Positions 32,911-45,622 of a stretch of DNA of 64,000 nucleotides are shown one piece after another. The translations under genes were made by a program, and so were the position numbers. Source of the stretch: Acanthosoma haemorrhoidale (taxonomy: Eukaryota > Arthropoda > Insecta > Hemiptera > Acanthosomatidae); NCBI GenBank assembly GCA_930367205.1, contig OV884013.1, positions 119,017,827 to 119,081,826 of the forward strand. The letters are read 5' to 3'. Every line of letters starts with the position of its first letter. Positions within the stretch are counted from its first letter, which is position 1. Under the pieces are notes generated by a model. It was given only the letters and a program-made list of their open reading frames with translations, did no database searches and had not been told where the DNA came from.

Positions 32911-33854
32911 TGTCGGGTCGTCACGAGGGGGTGCCTAGTTACCCTAGACCTTGTGACGAAGTGAGGGATGATTAGGCTATGACCTGGACAATTGCTTCGT
33001 GACGGGTCTTACTACTGTACTATCTGACTCCATATCTAAAAGGTATGTGCCCCGACAGTGCACTATGTTCAGGAGAAGAGGTATAGGGTAGGAATCGTAG
33101 GCAGTTTGTGTGGTCTTGGAATGACCATGAATTCACACTCGGTATCTAAGGGTAGGCGATAACCGTCCGGATCCCAAAGGCGAGTGTGGACCGGAGAGAG
33201 GCAGACTGGATCACTGGGGGGAGACACTACTAGGCAAAGTTCGGAGGGCCCCAGGTGACCATCGTCCGCAAGGAAGAAATCTCTTCCGAAGAGATGCTAG
33301 TTTAGCAAGACGAAGGGAGAGAATCCCACTAGGAGAGTGTGGGGTCTAACGAGGCCGGACTAAAACATAGCAAGGTTAGGAAAGAGAGATGCAGAGCTTT
33401 TCATAAATGAAAAGGCCAAATCTAGAAACATCAGTGCAGCTGCAAGTACCAGCCCAGAGAGCCGTAGTCAGAATGAATTATCGGCTTAAACTAGGCCCTA
33501 TATATAGCCCCAAGTAGACAATGGGCTGGGGTCTTATTCTGGCCATCGCGTCCAGCCAATAGGGCGAGGTTTTATTCTAACCAACCGCATTGCAGGGTCG
33601 AATGACGCCTAAATGTTCTGGACCAGGACCTACACAGCCCCAGGAGCTACCTGACTCTTCCTTGAAGGGCCTCTGGGCTAGATTTTTGCAGCTGCATCTT
33701 TTATTGTTTACAATATTTACACTGGTATGACTAATGGTTTTTTTAATATTATTTACATTTGTTTAAATTAATTTACAACATATTATAACCAATTTACAAT
33801 ATTTATACAATAAAGTATAGGGTGATTTATCTTATGTAGTTAGCGGTCGCTACA
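32911..33854 (-). mobile_element. Solo LTR related to family B (944 bp, TSD AACGG)
   Basis: On the plus strand it runs from TGTCGGGTCGTCACG to GGTCGCTACA, flanked by AACGG at 32906-32910 and 33855-33859. Read on the minus strand it starts TGTAGCGACCGCTAACTACA. It has a CTATATATAG box near 33511 and shares the GTTCAGGAGAAGAGG, GGTCTTGGAATGACCATGA and GGCGAGTGTGGACC blocks with the other family B LTRs. Confidence 0.9.
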
Positions 33855-33859
33855 AACGG

Positions 33860-35230
33860 CATAAAGCAGTTGGTTAGGTATCTCTACGAAAAAATCACAC
33901 AGGTCTAAATAACTGCGATTCCTTCATATTTCTGAAAAAGGACGCTCTAGTTTCAAACCTGTACGGGTTATGTTCAACCATCAAAATAATTGATTAAGGG
34001 TAATAAAGAGCAGAAAAATAATTTCAAACATATTCTAGAAAATAAAATTCCATTTATATATTTCTGTCGATATTTTAGTTTTTAGATTTTTTTTTTTTTT
34101 TAATTAACGAGGTTTTTCAGTAACCAGGATAGTTTATCAAGTAGAAAACATTGTTTTTTCTTTTTCATTTTGTCATTCTAATATGCTTTTAAGCAATTTG
34201 TATTGTATTTTGTAACGCCCGCACCATATATATTATTGCAAATAATTACAGGAAAACCTATTAACTAATAGCAAGCTGTAAGTACGCCCTCAAGAGGCCA
34301 TAAATCTTTTAGTCACTTATAATCAATAGCGTTTATAGCAGAGTTAGATAATTCAAGATGGACGACAGATCGAAACTTCAGCTAGGCGAGTTAAATATTT
34401 CTCGCTCGCAATATATATTTTCTAACAGATCTGAATTTGAATTTATAATAAATTGAAGCCAATCAAAAAGCTATTTTCCCTAGCATGCAACAGGTGGTAT
34501 TTTCTGGCGAACCATTTCTAACGAACCGTTCCGGGTCTTTTTTGAGCTCATGATTGGCCCGGCGAGTCTGCAAATAAGGTTTGCAACCGATTTGCGATTC
34601 CCTCCCTCCCCACATGCCTCTGAATAAAATCAGTGCCCCCATTGAATAAGGCTGCCTTAAGAATGGGAATGGAGCATTTCAGTTCTAGGCAGCCCGTAGG
34701 TCACAAAGGGCTGGGAACTATTGTTGTCTATCAAATGGCATATGTAAAATATTATTTTCAGGTTTATTGATAAAATCATTGAATTTCTATTATAATATAA
34801 TAAATATATTTAGATCAATCATTGAAAACAAGTAAAAATTTAAATTACGCAGCTTAGAGAAAAATAAGCCCAAAAATACTTTTGTCTATAAAAATGAGCT
34901 TTCAAAAATAAATTAAAACCGGGTTAGTTAAGAATACCAGCTAGGAATCATATTTTTATATTTGGTCGAGTGTGTAGGAATCTCATTCGGAGTCGGCAGT
35001 GAACGGAGGAATATTAAGGGGCCACTGGCCTGGCCAGCATCACCGATAGGTCGTGCGGGTCAAGCAGACCAGTCGCGCCGTATCTCTCATATCATCAATT
35101 TATATCAGTAGAGAGATGTATAATGACGAGACATAAAACCATCCCTTATCCCATTTAATACATCTCACAATAAATAATATTAGTACAGATAAAATAGTAT
35201 CAAAAACCCCTAAACTATAAAATAGTATAA
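33860..35230. other. No recognised gene
   Basis: AT-rich DNA with two GC-richer islands (34490-34730 and 34970-35090) that are unique in the window and unexplained. Confidence 0.4.
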
Positions 35231-35302
35231 TTTGTAAATAGATTCGTCTGAGGATCTATAATTATATATAATTATCTGTAAATTAAAAGGGGCTATGCTA
35301 GA
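35231..35302 (-). repeat. Repeat C fragment, inverted
   Basis: The reverse complement matches TAGCCCCTTTTAATTTACAG ... ATTATAGATCCTCAG ... GAATCTATTTACAAATTA of repeat C copies 1 and 2. Confidence 0.6.
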
Positions 35303-35760
35303 AAAAAAATTTTAAAAACCCCACAAAAAAAATAAATAATATGATAATGATAATAAATATGATGTTAGTGAAACTTTGTAAAAATGTTAAAATTTGTCAT
35401 GAGAATGAAGAATCAAAAGAGTCCATTAAAATTTCCATGGTTGATGGGTGTTTTTGGTGGGGGGGGGTATGAAAATTAAATTGGAAAAGTAGTTTTGGTG
35501 TAATCTAGGCAAGTGACGCTGTATCTAATGTAATTTGTGATATAACCAAACTAAACTGCCTGATATGACCTTAGAGCAGATTGCGAATCGTGTTGTAACC
35601 ATTCATGAAGGATGCTACAAATGTTCGCATTGTTAGCCAGGAGTCTCAGAAATAATTGAGGCCCTTAAACAAATGTTTTTCAATAAAACAATTTATCGAA
35701 TTCATTTTCTACCGATCAGCATGTAGCTCAGCAAAGAGGACCCTTAGGAGAGAAATCGAC
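35303..35760. other. No recognised feature
   Basis: AT-rich sequence with a short G run at about 35458. Confidence 0.4.
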
Positions 35761-36068
35761 AGTTAAATAATCTTTGTAGAGGAGAGTATTTTAAAAGAAA
35801 AGAAAGAAAAGGTTTAATATGAAGTACAAGCAAAACACTGGTATATACAAATATTAAGAGTTACGGTGGAATGTTTAGGCACGAGTGAGGACTGGGGCTA
35901 AAGCTGAGACATATATGTATTAGAAAAGGGTAAGATTCTGGGAAGTAAGGAGGTCTTGGTAGGATGAGGTTGCTCACTTAAAAATAACAGAAACCATCAG
36001 TGACTTTCACGAGGTTGGTATTCATTTCTGCTCAAGCCCCTTCTACTTGTTCTTAGCATTATAAAACT
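35761..36068 (-). repeat. Family A repeat, copy 7
   Basis: Reverse copy from AGTTAAATAATCTTTG to CATTATAAAACT. ATCGAC precedes it and GACGAT follows, so the inverted ends may extend a few bases further. Confidence 0.75.
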
Positions 36069-36149
36069 GACGATGTCAACAAGTTACAAGCTTGATTGGC
36101 TCTTGATCGAATCTTTGTGGTACAGCAGTATTGGACATTACTTTAAAGA

Positions 36150-36686
36150 TCGTCGAGGGTGCTCAGAGGCGCTGAAGAGAGAGTAGGCTGACGAGGAGTC
36201 TAAGTGTCTGCTTTCCAGGGCCAAGCGGCCCTGGCGTAAAGCGACCGAGTAAAGCGGCTGAGGAGATGAGGAGACTGGGTAAGAGTAGTGTTACAGGGCG
36301 AAACTCCCTGGTTTAAATGTTATATCCCCTCCCTACCGGAAGGCAGAGCCTGGCTTGAAAGGGGGATGTTTATGATGTCACACCTGCACCGAGGTACGTG
36401 ATCCCTTGTCCCCTAGAGGACTGTTTTATGGCATGGCTTTTAGATTTTATGACCGCCGGAAGGTGACCCAAGGTCTGCCCGGGTCTGTTTATGAGAGTCA
36501 GGTGGCTTACCCTCTCAGGTTTATTGCTGACGACCTTCGACTCTCTGCGACTTGTTTACGACTGTCGATCCCTCCATGATCTATTACTAGAAAAGGCTTT
36601 CACCATGTTTTACATCTAATTACAATACATTATATATGCACCAGAGTATAGAGTGGTTTAACAGTTATGTAGTTAAGCTCACTACA
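36150..36686 (-). mobile_element. LTR related to family B, left end uncertain
   Basis: On the minus strand it starts TGTAGTGAGCTTAACTACAT, like the LTR at 33854. It has a GGATATAAC box near 36328 and the AACACTACTCTTACC initiator-like block shared with the LTR at 25317. The downstream end could not be fixed; an AGGAC at 36417-36421 matches the right flank 36687-36691 but would cut the element short. It lies only 18 bases from the GTAAGT donor of the exon at 36711. Confidence 0.6.
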
Positions 36687-36710
36687 AGGACTATAATAGA
36701 CATGACTTAC

Positions 36711-37059
36711 CCCGATGTTGCTTGCTGGTCAACCTCAGGCCAGGACAATCTCCTGCGGCAGAAAACCAGCGGCTGCCGCTGTGGGGAGCTCGGCCGCCTG
36801 AAGCTGCCCTGGCGGCGAGGACTGCCCTGGTCTATGGTCCTCCTGCGGCAGGGAGGCGGAGGTTGCACGCGGCACGGCGGCATCGCTCCTGGCACGCCCG
36901 GCACTGAGGCAGACCTTTCTGCAGCAAGCCGTGCCGCGGCCTGTGCCGCCTCCTGCCCACCTTGTTCCTTGCTCAGCGACAGCCGTTTTGGCGACAAGCT
37001 CAGGTTGGCCACACCAGAGCTCACCATCTGCTGCAGCGAGTTGAAGAAGCTCATCTCAT
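36711..37059 (-). CDS. Putative internal coding exon of an unidentified host gene
   Basis: This 349-base, GC-rich minus-strand block is open throughout. It is preceded by a CTAAG branch-like motif and TTCTTTTGACTGTTACAG and followed by a perfect GTAAGT donor (36710-36705). Entry is in phase 1 and exit in phase 2. The peptide starts EMSFFNSLQQMVSSGVANLS, continues with KRLSLS and an Ala/Gln-rich stretch, then is rich in Pro, Arg and Ser, with RRRLSWPEV near the end, a basophilic-kinase-like site. It looks largely disordered and I cannot name the family. Its donor phase fits the acceptor at 5453, suggesting the same gene. The plus-strand frame over the same bases is a shadow. Confidence 0.6.
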
Positions 37060-38311
37060 CTGTAACAGTCAAAAGAACGCTTAGCACTTCTTAGCTGCAT
37101 GATACAAGATGGCACCAAAGTAAGCAGACAAGATCACCAACATTTTTCTTATTAGTAGAACATATCATCTAAACGTTTTAAGTTTACTATAACAATTACT
37201 CCATGAGCTGTCAATAATTTATTTAAAAGTCCTCATAAGCCCTTAGTAACATTGGTTCTCCGTCCCTGTCCATGTACTTTTAAAAAAACTATTAAACCTA
37301 TAATACAATAGATCATGGTGTGAACATACCACGGCTATGGTATATACCAGACGGCAGGATATCGTAACTAGCAATAGCTATCAAAATTATTAACGGGCCC
37401 AAGCGAACTCTTGACTTCCCTACCATCAAGGAGAAAATCATGTCCGTACTATGATTCCATGAATTCCCATTTTATCCTTAACCATTTCCAGAACTTTTCC
37501 CTTTTATTCGGGATTAGAAGGGGACAGTTGTCCCGATGATATCCAAACCACACAATATACAACATAGCAATATGATTCAGGACACTACAAGGACCCTAAG
37601 AAATCAGACTGATAAAAGAAGAGTAATTGGATAAACGAGACTGAACAGAACTGTGAAAGATGGTAAACAAGTAAGCCCACCAGGACTTAATATTTACCAA
37701 AGAACTTAAATGGTTCTCTGCTCAAAATATTGGCAGAGGGCTGAAACATGTGTAGTACAGAAGGCCCTACCGGCACCATACGGTTTCTAAACATTTTAAA
37801 GATCTGTTTTAAGTTAACATTACACTAAGTACAACCCCTTTCGTTACAACCTTATCAAGAAGTAATCCTATATCATTTTTAATTCTCGCATTGTATCGTT
37901 TTTGTCTTTATTGTTCTATTTCGTTTTTGATTCCAGGCATGAATTTAATTATTGGCTCTATAACAATTAGTTGCAGAAGGTATGATCACAAATTAAATAC
38001 CCCCCCCCCCCTCCAGAAAAAAAATGAGCACTTTCGTGTAAACAAAACGCTAAAAATAGATCTACTCGCATTTATTTATTTTTTAATATATAAATATGCA
38101 TTTGAAAGGGATATTATAAAGCATAAAAAATAAAATAACTGTTGTAAAATTAATTGATTGATGAAAAATGTTTTATTTTAAAATGATTTTGGTCTAATAA
38201 AAATTTAATTTTATGTAGGAAAACACATAATTCCCGCCGTCAACTTAACTCTGTCTACATATGTGACCTTTTTTTTTCATGACGGCGCCTCTCATATAGA
38301 TTAGCAGCTAC
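37060..38311. other. No recognised feature
   Basis: AT-rich DNA upstream (in gene sense) of the putative exon. No further exon is supported here. Confidence 0.4.
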
Positions 38312-38323
38312 TGATCGAAAACT

Positions 38324-38894
38324 CATTCATACAGTATTTACAAACAGCCCAGAGACCTCTCAAGTCCACATATTTGTCACCTCCCCGCATGCGAAAGAGG
38401 AAGCGGAGTCTTAGGAAGCCCCCCGTGCTACTCCATCATTCGCGTCATTGGATACGAGCCAGTGGAGGCTGACGAAGAGCGCGAGAGCCACATACGCTCA
38501 GGACATGATTGAAGAAACTGGCCATTGTCAGGACTCCCCCTGTCACGCATCTATAGCAGGTCACGGGGCCACAGTCGTTTCAGTCTCCAAGGAGGATTAT
38601 AGGATTTGTTGTGCAGTGCAATAACTGTACTAGGAGAATACGGTGGTTGGATAGGTTACTATGGAATTTCATGAACTTGGAAGGGATGAGTAAGAGAATT
38701 TAAGGTATATTAAGATCGTTATGAAGGGTTTTGTTGGTGACGTAATAAGGGGCATTTACTATTGTTCTCAGGACGTTTGATTAAAAGGACAGCTCCTGCA
38801 AGGATGCGCTTGATGTTCGACTTGTTTGCTGTCTCACATAGCTCTATTCAGTATGTCCAGATTGGCATAAGTATAACTTTGTAGATTAGGAATT
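38324..38894 (-). mobile_element. jockey-type 3' fragment lacking the terminal tail
   Basis: Minus-strand copy from the RT thumb region to the 3' UTR block ATTCATACAGTATTTACAAA. It is flanked by near-identical TGATCGAAAACT (38312-38323) and TGATCAAAAACT (38895-38906). The usual AATAAA-containing end of the 3' UTR is absent although the flanks look like a target duplication. Confidence 0.75.
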
Positions 38895-38906
38895 TGATCA
38901 AAAACT

Positions 38907-39458
38907 AAGTGTTGTATACCAATTAGCTCTGCTCCAAATAAGTTTCAAGTTGAACGCATTTGAAGATTTATATTTTTAAGAAAGAGGTGCTGTATCAGCA
39001 ATAGGTATTATAAAAACTTACTATTATTGTTTTAATGACCACCTATGTATCAAGTACCCACAAGTCTCAAAATTTGTTTGAAAATCATCGAAACCTAATG
39101 TTCTATTGGACTGATTACAAGTAACTTCCAACAAACATCTCCCTAATCCCTAATCTCATTAATTCAAATTCAAAATTGGTATTTTCATAGTATTTGATAT
39201 TTAAGAAAAATTGTATATTCCATATTATGTACCTACATTCTATATCATACATAAAAATTATTAATTAAAATACCGTTCATAAGAAGAATGATTAAAATTT
39301 ATTGCATGCTATATTAGGTTTTTGGTTCATAAAAATTGACTACCCTTTTCAAGAGTTTCAAGTTTTAAGGCCGTTTCGGAAGTTCTTCACAGCTCTTGCA
39401 AGACGGTTAAGCGTAACTCACAGGAAATGGCCTCTTTTATCTGTTTTAAAATTTCATA
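38907..39458. other. No recognised feature
   Basis: AT-rich sequence leading into the minisatellite. Confidence 0.4.
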
Positions 39459-42400
39459 GATCTACAGAGGCAGGAAACTAGTACGTATCAGGCAAAGATC
39501 CACAGAGGCAGAAAACTAGTACGTATCAGGAAAAGATCCACAGAGGCAGAAAACTAGTACGTATCAGGCAAAGGTCCACAGAGGCAGGAAACTAGTACGT
39601 ATCAGGCGAAGGTACACAGAGGCAGGAAAGTAGTACGTATCAGGCGAAGATCCACAGAGGCAGGAAACTAGTACGTATCAGGCAAAGGTCCACAGAGGCA
39701 GGAAACTAGTACGTATCAGGCGAAGATCCACAGAGGCAGGAAACTAGTACGTATCAGGCAAAGGTCCACAGAGGCAGGAAACTAGTACGTATCAGGCGAA
39801 GATCCACAGAGGCAGAAAACTAGTACGTATCAGGCGAAGATCCACAGAGGCAGGAAAGTAGTACGTATCAGGCGAAGGTACACAGAGGCAGGAAAGTAGT
39901 ACGTATCAGGCGAAGGTACACAGAGGCAGGAAAGTAGTACGTATCAGGCGAAGATCCACAGAGGCAGGAAACTAGTACGTATCAGGCAAAGGTCCACAGA
40001 GGCAGGAAACTAGTACGTATCAGGCGAAGATCCACAGAGGCAGAAAACTAGTACGTATCAGGCAAAGGTCCACAGAGGCAGGAAACTAGTACGTATCAGG
40101 CGAAGGTACACAGAGGCAGGAAAGTAGTACGTATCAGGCAAAGGTCCACAGAGGCAGGAAACTAGTACGTATCAGGCGAAGATCCACAGAGGCAGAAAAC
40201 TAGTACGTATCAGGCAAAGGTCCACAGAGGCAGGAAACTAGTACGTATCAGGCGAAGGTACACAGAGGCAGGAAAGTAGTACGTATCAGGAAAAGATCCA
40301 CAGAGGCAGGAAAGTAGTACGTATCAGGCGAAGATCCACAGAGGCAGAAAACTAGTACGTATCAGGCAAAGGTCCACAGAGGCAGGAAACTAGTACGTAT
40401 CAGGCGAAGGTACACAGAGGCAGGAAAGTAGTACGTATCAGGCGAAGATCCACAGAGGCAGGAAACTAGTACGTATCAGGCAAAGGTCCACAGAGGCAGG
40501 AAACTAGTACGTATCAGGCGAAGGTACACAGAGGCAGGAAACTAGTACGTATCAGGCAAAGGTCCACAGAGGCAGGAAACTAGTACGTATCAGGCGAAGG
40601 TACACAGAGGCAGGAAACTAGTACGTATCAGGCAAAGGTCCACAGAGGCAGGAAACTAGTACGTATCAAGCAAAGGTCCACAGAGGCAGGAAACTAGTAC
40701 GTATCAGGCGAAGGTACACAGAGGCAGGAAACTAGTACGTATCAGGCAAAGGTCCACAGAGGCAGGAAACTAGTACGTATCAGGCGAAGATCCACAGAGG
40801 CAGGAAACTAGTACGTATCAGGCAAAGGTCCACAGAGGCAGGAAACTAGTACGTATCAGGCAAAGGTCCACAGAGGCAGGAAAGTAGTACGTATCAGGCG
40901 AAGATCCACAGAGGCAGGAAACTAGTACGTATCAGGCAAAGGTCCACAGAGGCAGGAAACTAGTACGTATCAGGCGAAGATCCACAGAGGCAGGAAACTA
41001 GTACGTATCAGGCAAAGGTCCACAGAGGCAGGAAACTAGTACGTATCAGGCGAAGGTACACAGAGGCAGGAAACTAGTTCGTATCAGGCGAAGATCCACA
41101 GAGGCAGGAAAGTAGTACGTATCAGGCGAAGATCCACAGAGGCAGAAAACTAGTACGTATCAGGCAAAGGTCCACAGAGGCAGGAAACTAGTACGTATCA
41201 GGCGAAGGTACACAGAGGCAGGAAACTAGTACGTATCAGGCAAAGGTCCACAGAGGCAGGAAACTAGTACGTATCAGGCGAAGGTACACAGAGGCAGGAA
41301 ACTAGTACGTATCAGGCAAAGGTCCACAGAGGCAGGAAACTAGTACGTATCAGGCGAAGGTACACAGAGGCAGGAAACTAGTTCGTATCAGGCGAAGATC
41401 CACAGAGGCAGGAAAGTAGTACGTATCAGGCGAAGATCCACAGAGGCAGGAAACTAGTACGTATCAGGCAAAGGTCCACAGAGGCAGGAAACTAGTACGT
41501 ATCAGGCGAAGATCCACAGAGGCAGGAAACTAGTACGTATCAGGCAAAGGTCCACAGAGGCAGGAAACTAGTACGTATCAGGCGAAGATCCACAGAGGCA
41601 GAAAACTAGTACGTATCAGGCGAAGATCCACAGAGGCAGGAAAGTAGTACGTATCAGGCGAAGGTACACAGAGGCAGGAAAGTAGTACGTATCAGGCGAA
41701 GGTACACAGAGGCAGGAAAGTAGTACGTATCAGGCGAAGATCCACAGAGGCAGGAAACTAGTACGTATCAGGCAAAGGTCCACAGAGGCAGGAAACTAGT
41801 ACGTATCAGGCGAAGATCCACAGAGGCAGAAAACTAGTACGTATCAGGCAAAGGTCCACAGAGGCAGGAAACTAGTACGTATCAGGCGAAGGTACACAGA
41901 GGCAGGAAAGTAGTACGTATCAGGCAAAGGTCCACAGAGGCAGGAAACTAGTACGTATCAGGCGAAGATCCACAGAGGCAGAAAACTAGTACGTATCAGG
42001 CAAAGGTCCACAGAGGCAGGAAACTAGTACGTATCAGGCGAAGGTACACAGAGGCAGGAAAGTAGTACGTATCAGGAAAAGATCCACAGAGGCAGGAAAG
42101 TAGTACGTATCAGGCGAAGATCCACAGAGGCAGAAAACTAGTACGTATCAGGCAAAGGTCCACAGAGGCAGGAAACTAGTACGTATCAGGCGAAGGTACA
42201 CAGAGGCAGGAAAGTAGTACGTATCAGGCGAAGATCCACAGAGGCAGGAAACTAGTACGTATCAGGCAAAGGTCCACAGAGGCAGGAAACTAGTACGTAT
42301 CAGGCGAAGGTACACAGAGGCAGGAAACTAGTACGTATCAGGCAAAGGTCCACAGAGGCAGGAAACTAGTACGTATCAGGCGAAGGTACACAGAGGCAGG

Positions 42401-43677
42401 AAACTAGTACGTATCAGGCAAAGGTCCACAGAGGCAGGAAACTAGTACGTATCAAGCAAAGGTCCACAGAGGCAGGAAACTAGTACGTATCAGGCGAAGG
42501 TACACAGAGGCAGGAAACTAGTACGTATCAGGCAAAGGTCCACAGAGGCAGGAAACTAGTACGTATCAGGCGAAGATCCACAGAGGCAGGAAACTAGTAC
42601 GTATCAGGCAAAGGTCCACAGAGGCAGGAAACTAGTACGTATCAGGCAAAGGTCCACAGAGGCAGGAAAGTAGTACGTATCAGGCGAAGATCCACAGAGG
42701 CAGGAAACTAGTACGTATCAGGCAAAGGTCCACAGAGGCAGGAAACTAGTACGTATCAGGCGAAGATCCACAGAGGCAGGAAACTAGTACGTATCAGGCA
42801 AAGGTCCACAGAGGCAGGAAACTAGTACGTATCAGGCGAAGGTACACAGAGGCAGGAAACTAGTTCGTATCAGGCGAAGATCCACAGAGGCAGGAAAGTA
42901 GTACGTATCAGGCGAAGATCCACAGAGGCAGAAAACTAGTACGTATCAGGCAAAGGTCCACAGAGGCAGGAAACTAGTACGTATCAGGCGAAGGTACACA
43001 GAGGCAGGAAACTAGTACGTATCAGGCAAAGGTCCACAGAGGCAGGAAACTAGTACGTATCAGGCGAAGGTACACAGAGGCAGGAAACTAGTACGTATCA
43101 GGCAAAGGTCCACAGAGGCAGGAAACTAGTACGTATCAGGCGAAGGTACACAGAGGCAGGAAACTAGTTCGTATCAGGCGAAGATCCACAGAGGCAGGAA
43201 AGTAGTACGTATCAGGCGAAGATCCACAGAGGCAGAAAACTAGTACGTATCAGGAAAAGATCCACAGAGGCAGAAAACTAGTACGTATCAGGCAAAGGTC
43301 CACAGAGGCAGGAAACTAGTACGTATCAGGCGAAGGTACACAGAGGCAGGAAAGTAGGACGTATCAGGCGAAGATCCACAGAGGCAGGAAACTAGTACGT
43401 ATCAGGCAAAGGTCCACAGAGGCAGGAAACTAGTACGTATCAGGCGAAGGTACACAGAGGCAGGAAACTAGTTCGTATCAGGCGAAGATCCACAGAGGCA
43501 GGAAAGTAGTACGTGTCAGGTGAAGATCCACAGAGGCAGGAAACTAGTACGTATCAGGCAAAGGTCCACAGAGGCAGGAAACTAGTACGTATCAGGCAAA
43601 GGTCCACAGAGGCAGGAAACTAGTACGTATCAAGCAAAGGTCCACAGAGGCAGGAAACTAGTACGTATCAGGCAAAG
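39459..43677. repeat. 38-bp minisatellite, about 111 units
   Basis: Consensus unit GATCCACAGAGGCAGGAAAC followed by TAGTACGTATCAGGCGAA. Variation is confined to a few positions: GATCC/GGTCC/GGTAC, CAGG/CAGA, AAC/AAG, and CGAA/CAAA/AAAA. Rare unit variants recur exactly 1786 bp (47 units) apart: AGGAAAAGATCC at 40287 and 42073, TAGTTCG at 41075 and 42861 and at 41379 and 43165, and ATCAAG at 40665 and 42451. A large block has therefore been duplicated. Stops occur in the units and 38 is not a multiple of three, so the array is not coding. Confidence 0.98.
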
Positions 43678-45609
43678 TGGGGAAAAAGCACGCACCTGGA
43701 TACAAAAGATAGTTGGCATTTTAGAAAATATAATTCATTTTCACTTTCAACAGGCCAAAAAGAGAGGCTGTACTTTTAAACAGGCACGGAACATTGTTCC
43801 TATATATTCATGTGTGTATTCATAAAAATTCTTTTTTTTTTCAAGTGGATTTGAAGAGACACGAGATAAGGTAGGATGTATTATAGTATCTGTTTGTTAT
43901 TGTTTTTAAAACAGGAACAGGAACAGTAGCTTATAAAGGAGATTATGACATACAATGGAATTCTTAAAAAGGATCTTAAGAGGCATTGGATGTCTCCAAC
44001 CCCTTTGAATTTGAAAAATGTTTAGGCTTTCATGTGTTTATTTAAATAATAAATTCCGATATAAAATATGAAACCATCGAACGGCAAACATGAGCTTACT
44101 GTTTGAGAAAGTACATTAAAACTGTCAATAAAGTCACAACTTTAGACTTAACCACCTTGTAAGTATATATATATACAGGCTATGCATAATATGCCGGAGT
44201 TATATTAGACTGTAACGAATATTTTTATTGTATTATAATTACAATCTACCATGTTTGAAGAATAAAAAATTGTGATCAATGATCGCATTCATGCCATATT
44301 TACTGAGGATTATGACAAAAAAAACAAAAACAAATTAGTCTGTCAAATGAGAAAAGTTCTGGCTGTGGTGTACAGTATCTCTCATTGGAATGAAATAAAT
44401 GAGATAATGAGAATCACAAGACATAATTTTTAATGAGAACACGAAAACCCTTAATTGTGTACGATGAATTATAAATATATTATTATTAACCTAAAAAATA
44501 TTTTGAGAAAAATACCATGTAATTTGATCTCCGTTTAATTAATATTGCCGTGTTGTTCATATTATCAAAAATTAACAGAGGTTAAGCTCAAATTTACAAG
44601 AATATTACTAATGTTTATAATTTAATAATTTATAATAATGGCCGCGCCGACTGGTCCTTGGAACTAATATTATTTTTATAATTTATTGCAAATATTATAT
44701 ATCCTTAAATTGATATTGATATATATAAAATGTATATTCTTAGGAAATGTTTCCCCTCGGAATTTCCGAAGAGAAAGTCGATAAATCTTGAAGAGTCCTC
44801 TTAAGTACACAGTTAAAATGTCATGTTCCAAATGTTAGTGAAATGTCTTCAATGAAATGTCCTCATCCGTGCTAAACTTATGGAACGTGATCTATCCACA
44901 ACTGAATGAAGATTCATCGCCCACTGCTCAACAGATTGATGGTTTCAGCTCATTCATTCATTCAGTTCAGCATCAGTGGCGTCTGCCGCGTCCAAATCTA
45001 CCTCAGCACATCCCATTCGTAACCCACACAGGCTTGTAGCAATTATTTACATTCATTAGATAGAATAAATTATTATCTGATTAGATTTACGGCACGCCTA
45101 CGGTCCATCTGCACCAAAAATAAAAACTTTAAATTCCTGAATTACCAGTTAAATTTTAAACGGCCTTACCCTTTCGGGAGAACCCCCACTTCCGACTGTA
45201 CCTGTGTCCTTTCCTTTTGAGATTATTATTGTATTTTATTACATAATGACTTAGTTTATTATTTTAGGTATTATATTGTGTAATTTATTGAAATTCTCCA
45301 TAACACGGAAGCATATATATATTTGTGTAGCCTTTACCATTTATCATTAGGTACATACAATCATATCATACTTCACCAATTGTGATGAATATACTTTTAA
45401 AAATTTTAAACGTCGGACAAATAGACCTCTTACATGTAATTATGTTTGTGTTTTTTTTGTTCTTGTTTATGACCTACTGTTTTCAGTATTTTGTACCAAA
45501 TAAGTTTTGATTTGTACGTCACTATTTTCTTTTTTAGACTCGTATTTATTAATTGTCTGTAACCAGCCGGAACTAACCCAGATCAATATAACACTTACTT
45601 TATTTTATT
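43678..45609. other. No recognised gene
   Basis: AT-rich sequence. The segment 44857-45039 is an open, less AT-rich frame followed by AATAAA at about 45065, but it has no recognisable domain. Confidence 0.35.
44221..44304 (-). mobile_element. jockey-type 3' UTR fragment
   Basis: The reverse complement matches the family tail (AATTACAATCTACC, TGTGATCAATGATC, TTCATGCCATATTTAC). Confidence 0.6.
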
Positions 45610-45622
45610 TAGAACCGTTTTA

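Noticed and set aside
36417..36691. Short LTR bounded by AGGAC duplications
   Set aside because: Family features (TATA-like box and initiator block) continue to the left of 36417, so the match at that point is probably chance.
36636..37094. 152-codon plus-strand frame over the GC-rich block
   Set aside because: It is the antisense shadow of the minus-strand exon, which has consensus splice sites; the plus frame has none.
39459..43677. CRISPR-like array
   Set aside because: Units are contiguous 38-bp tandem copies without unique spacers, and the genome is animal.
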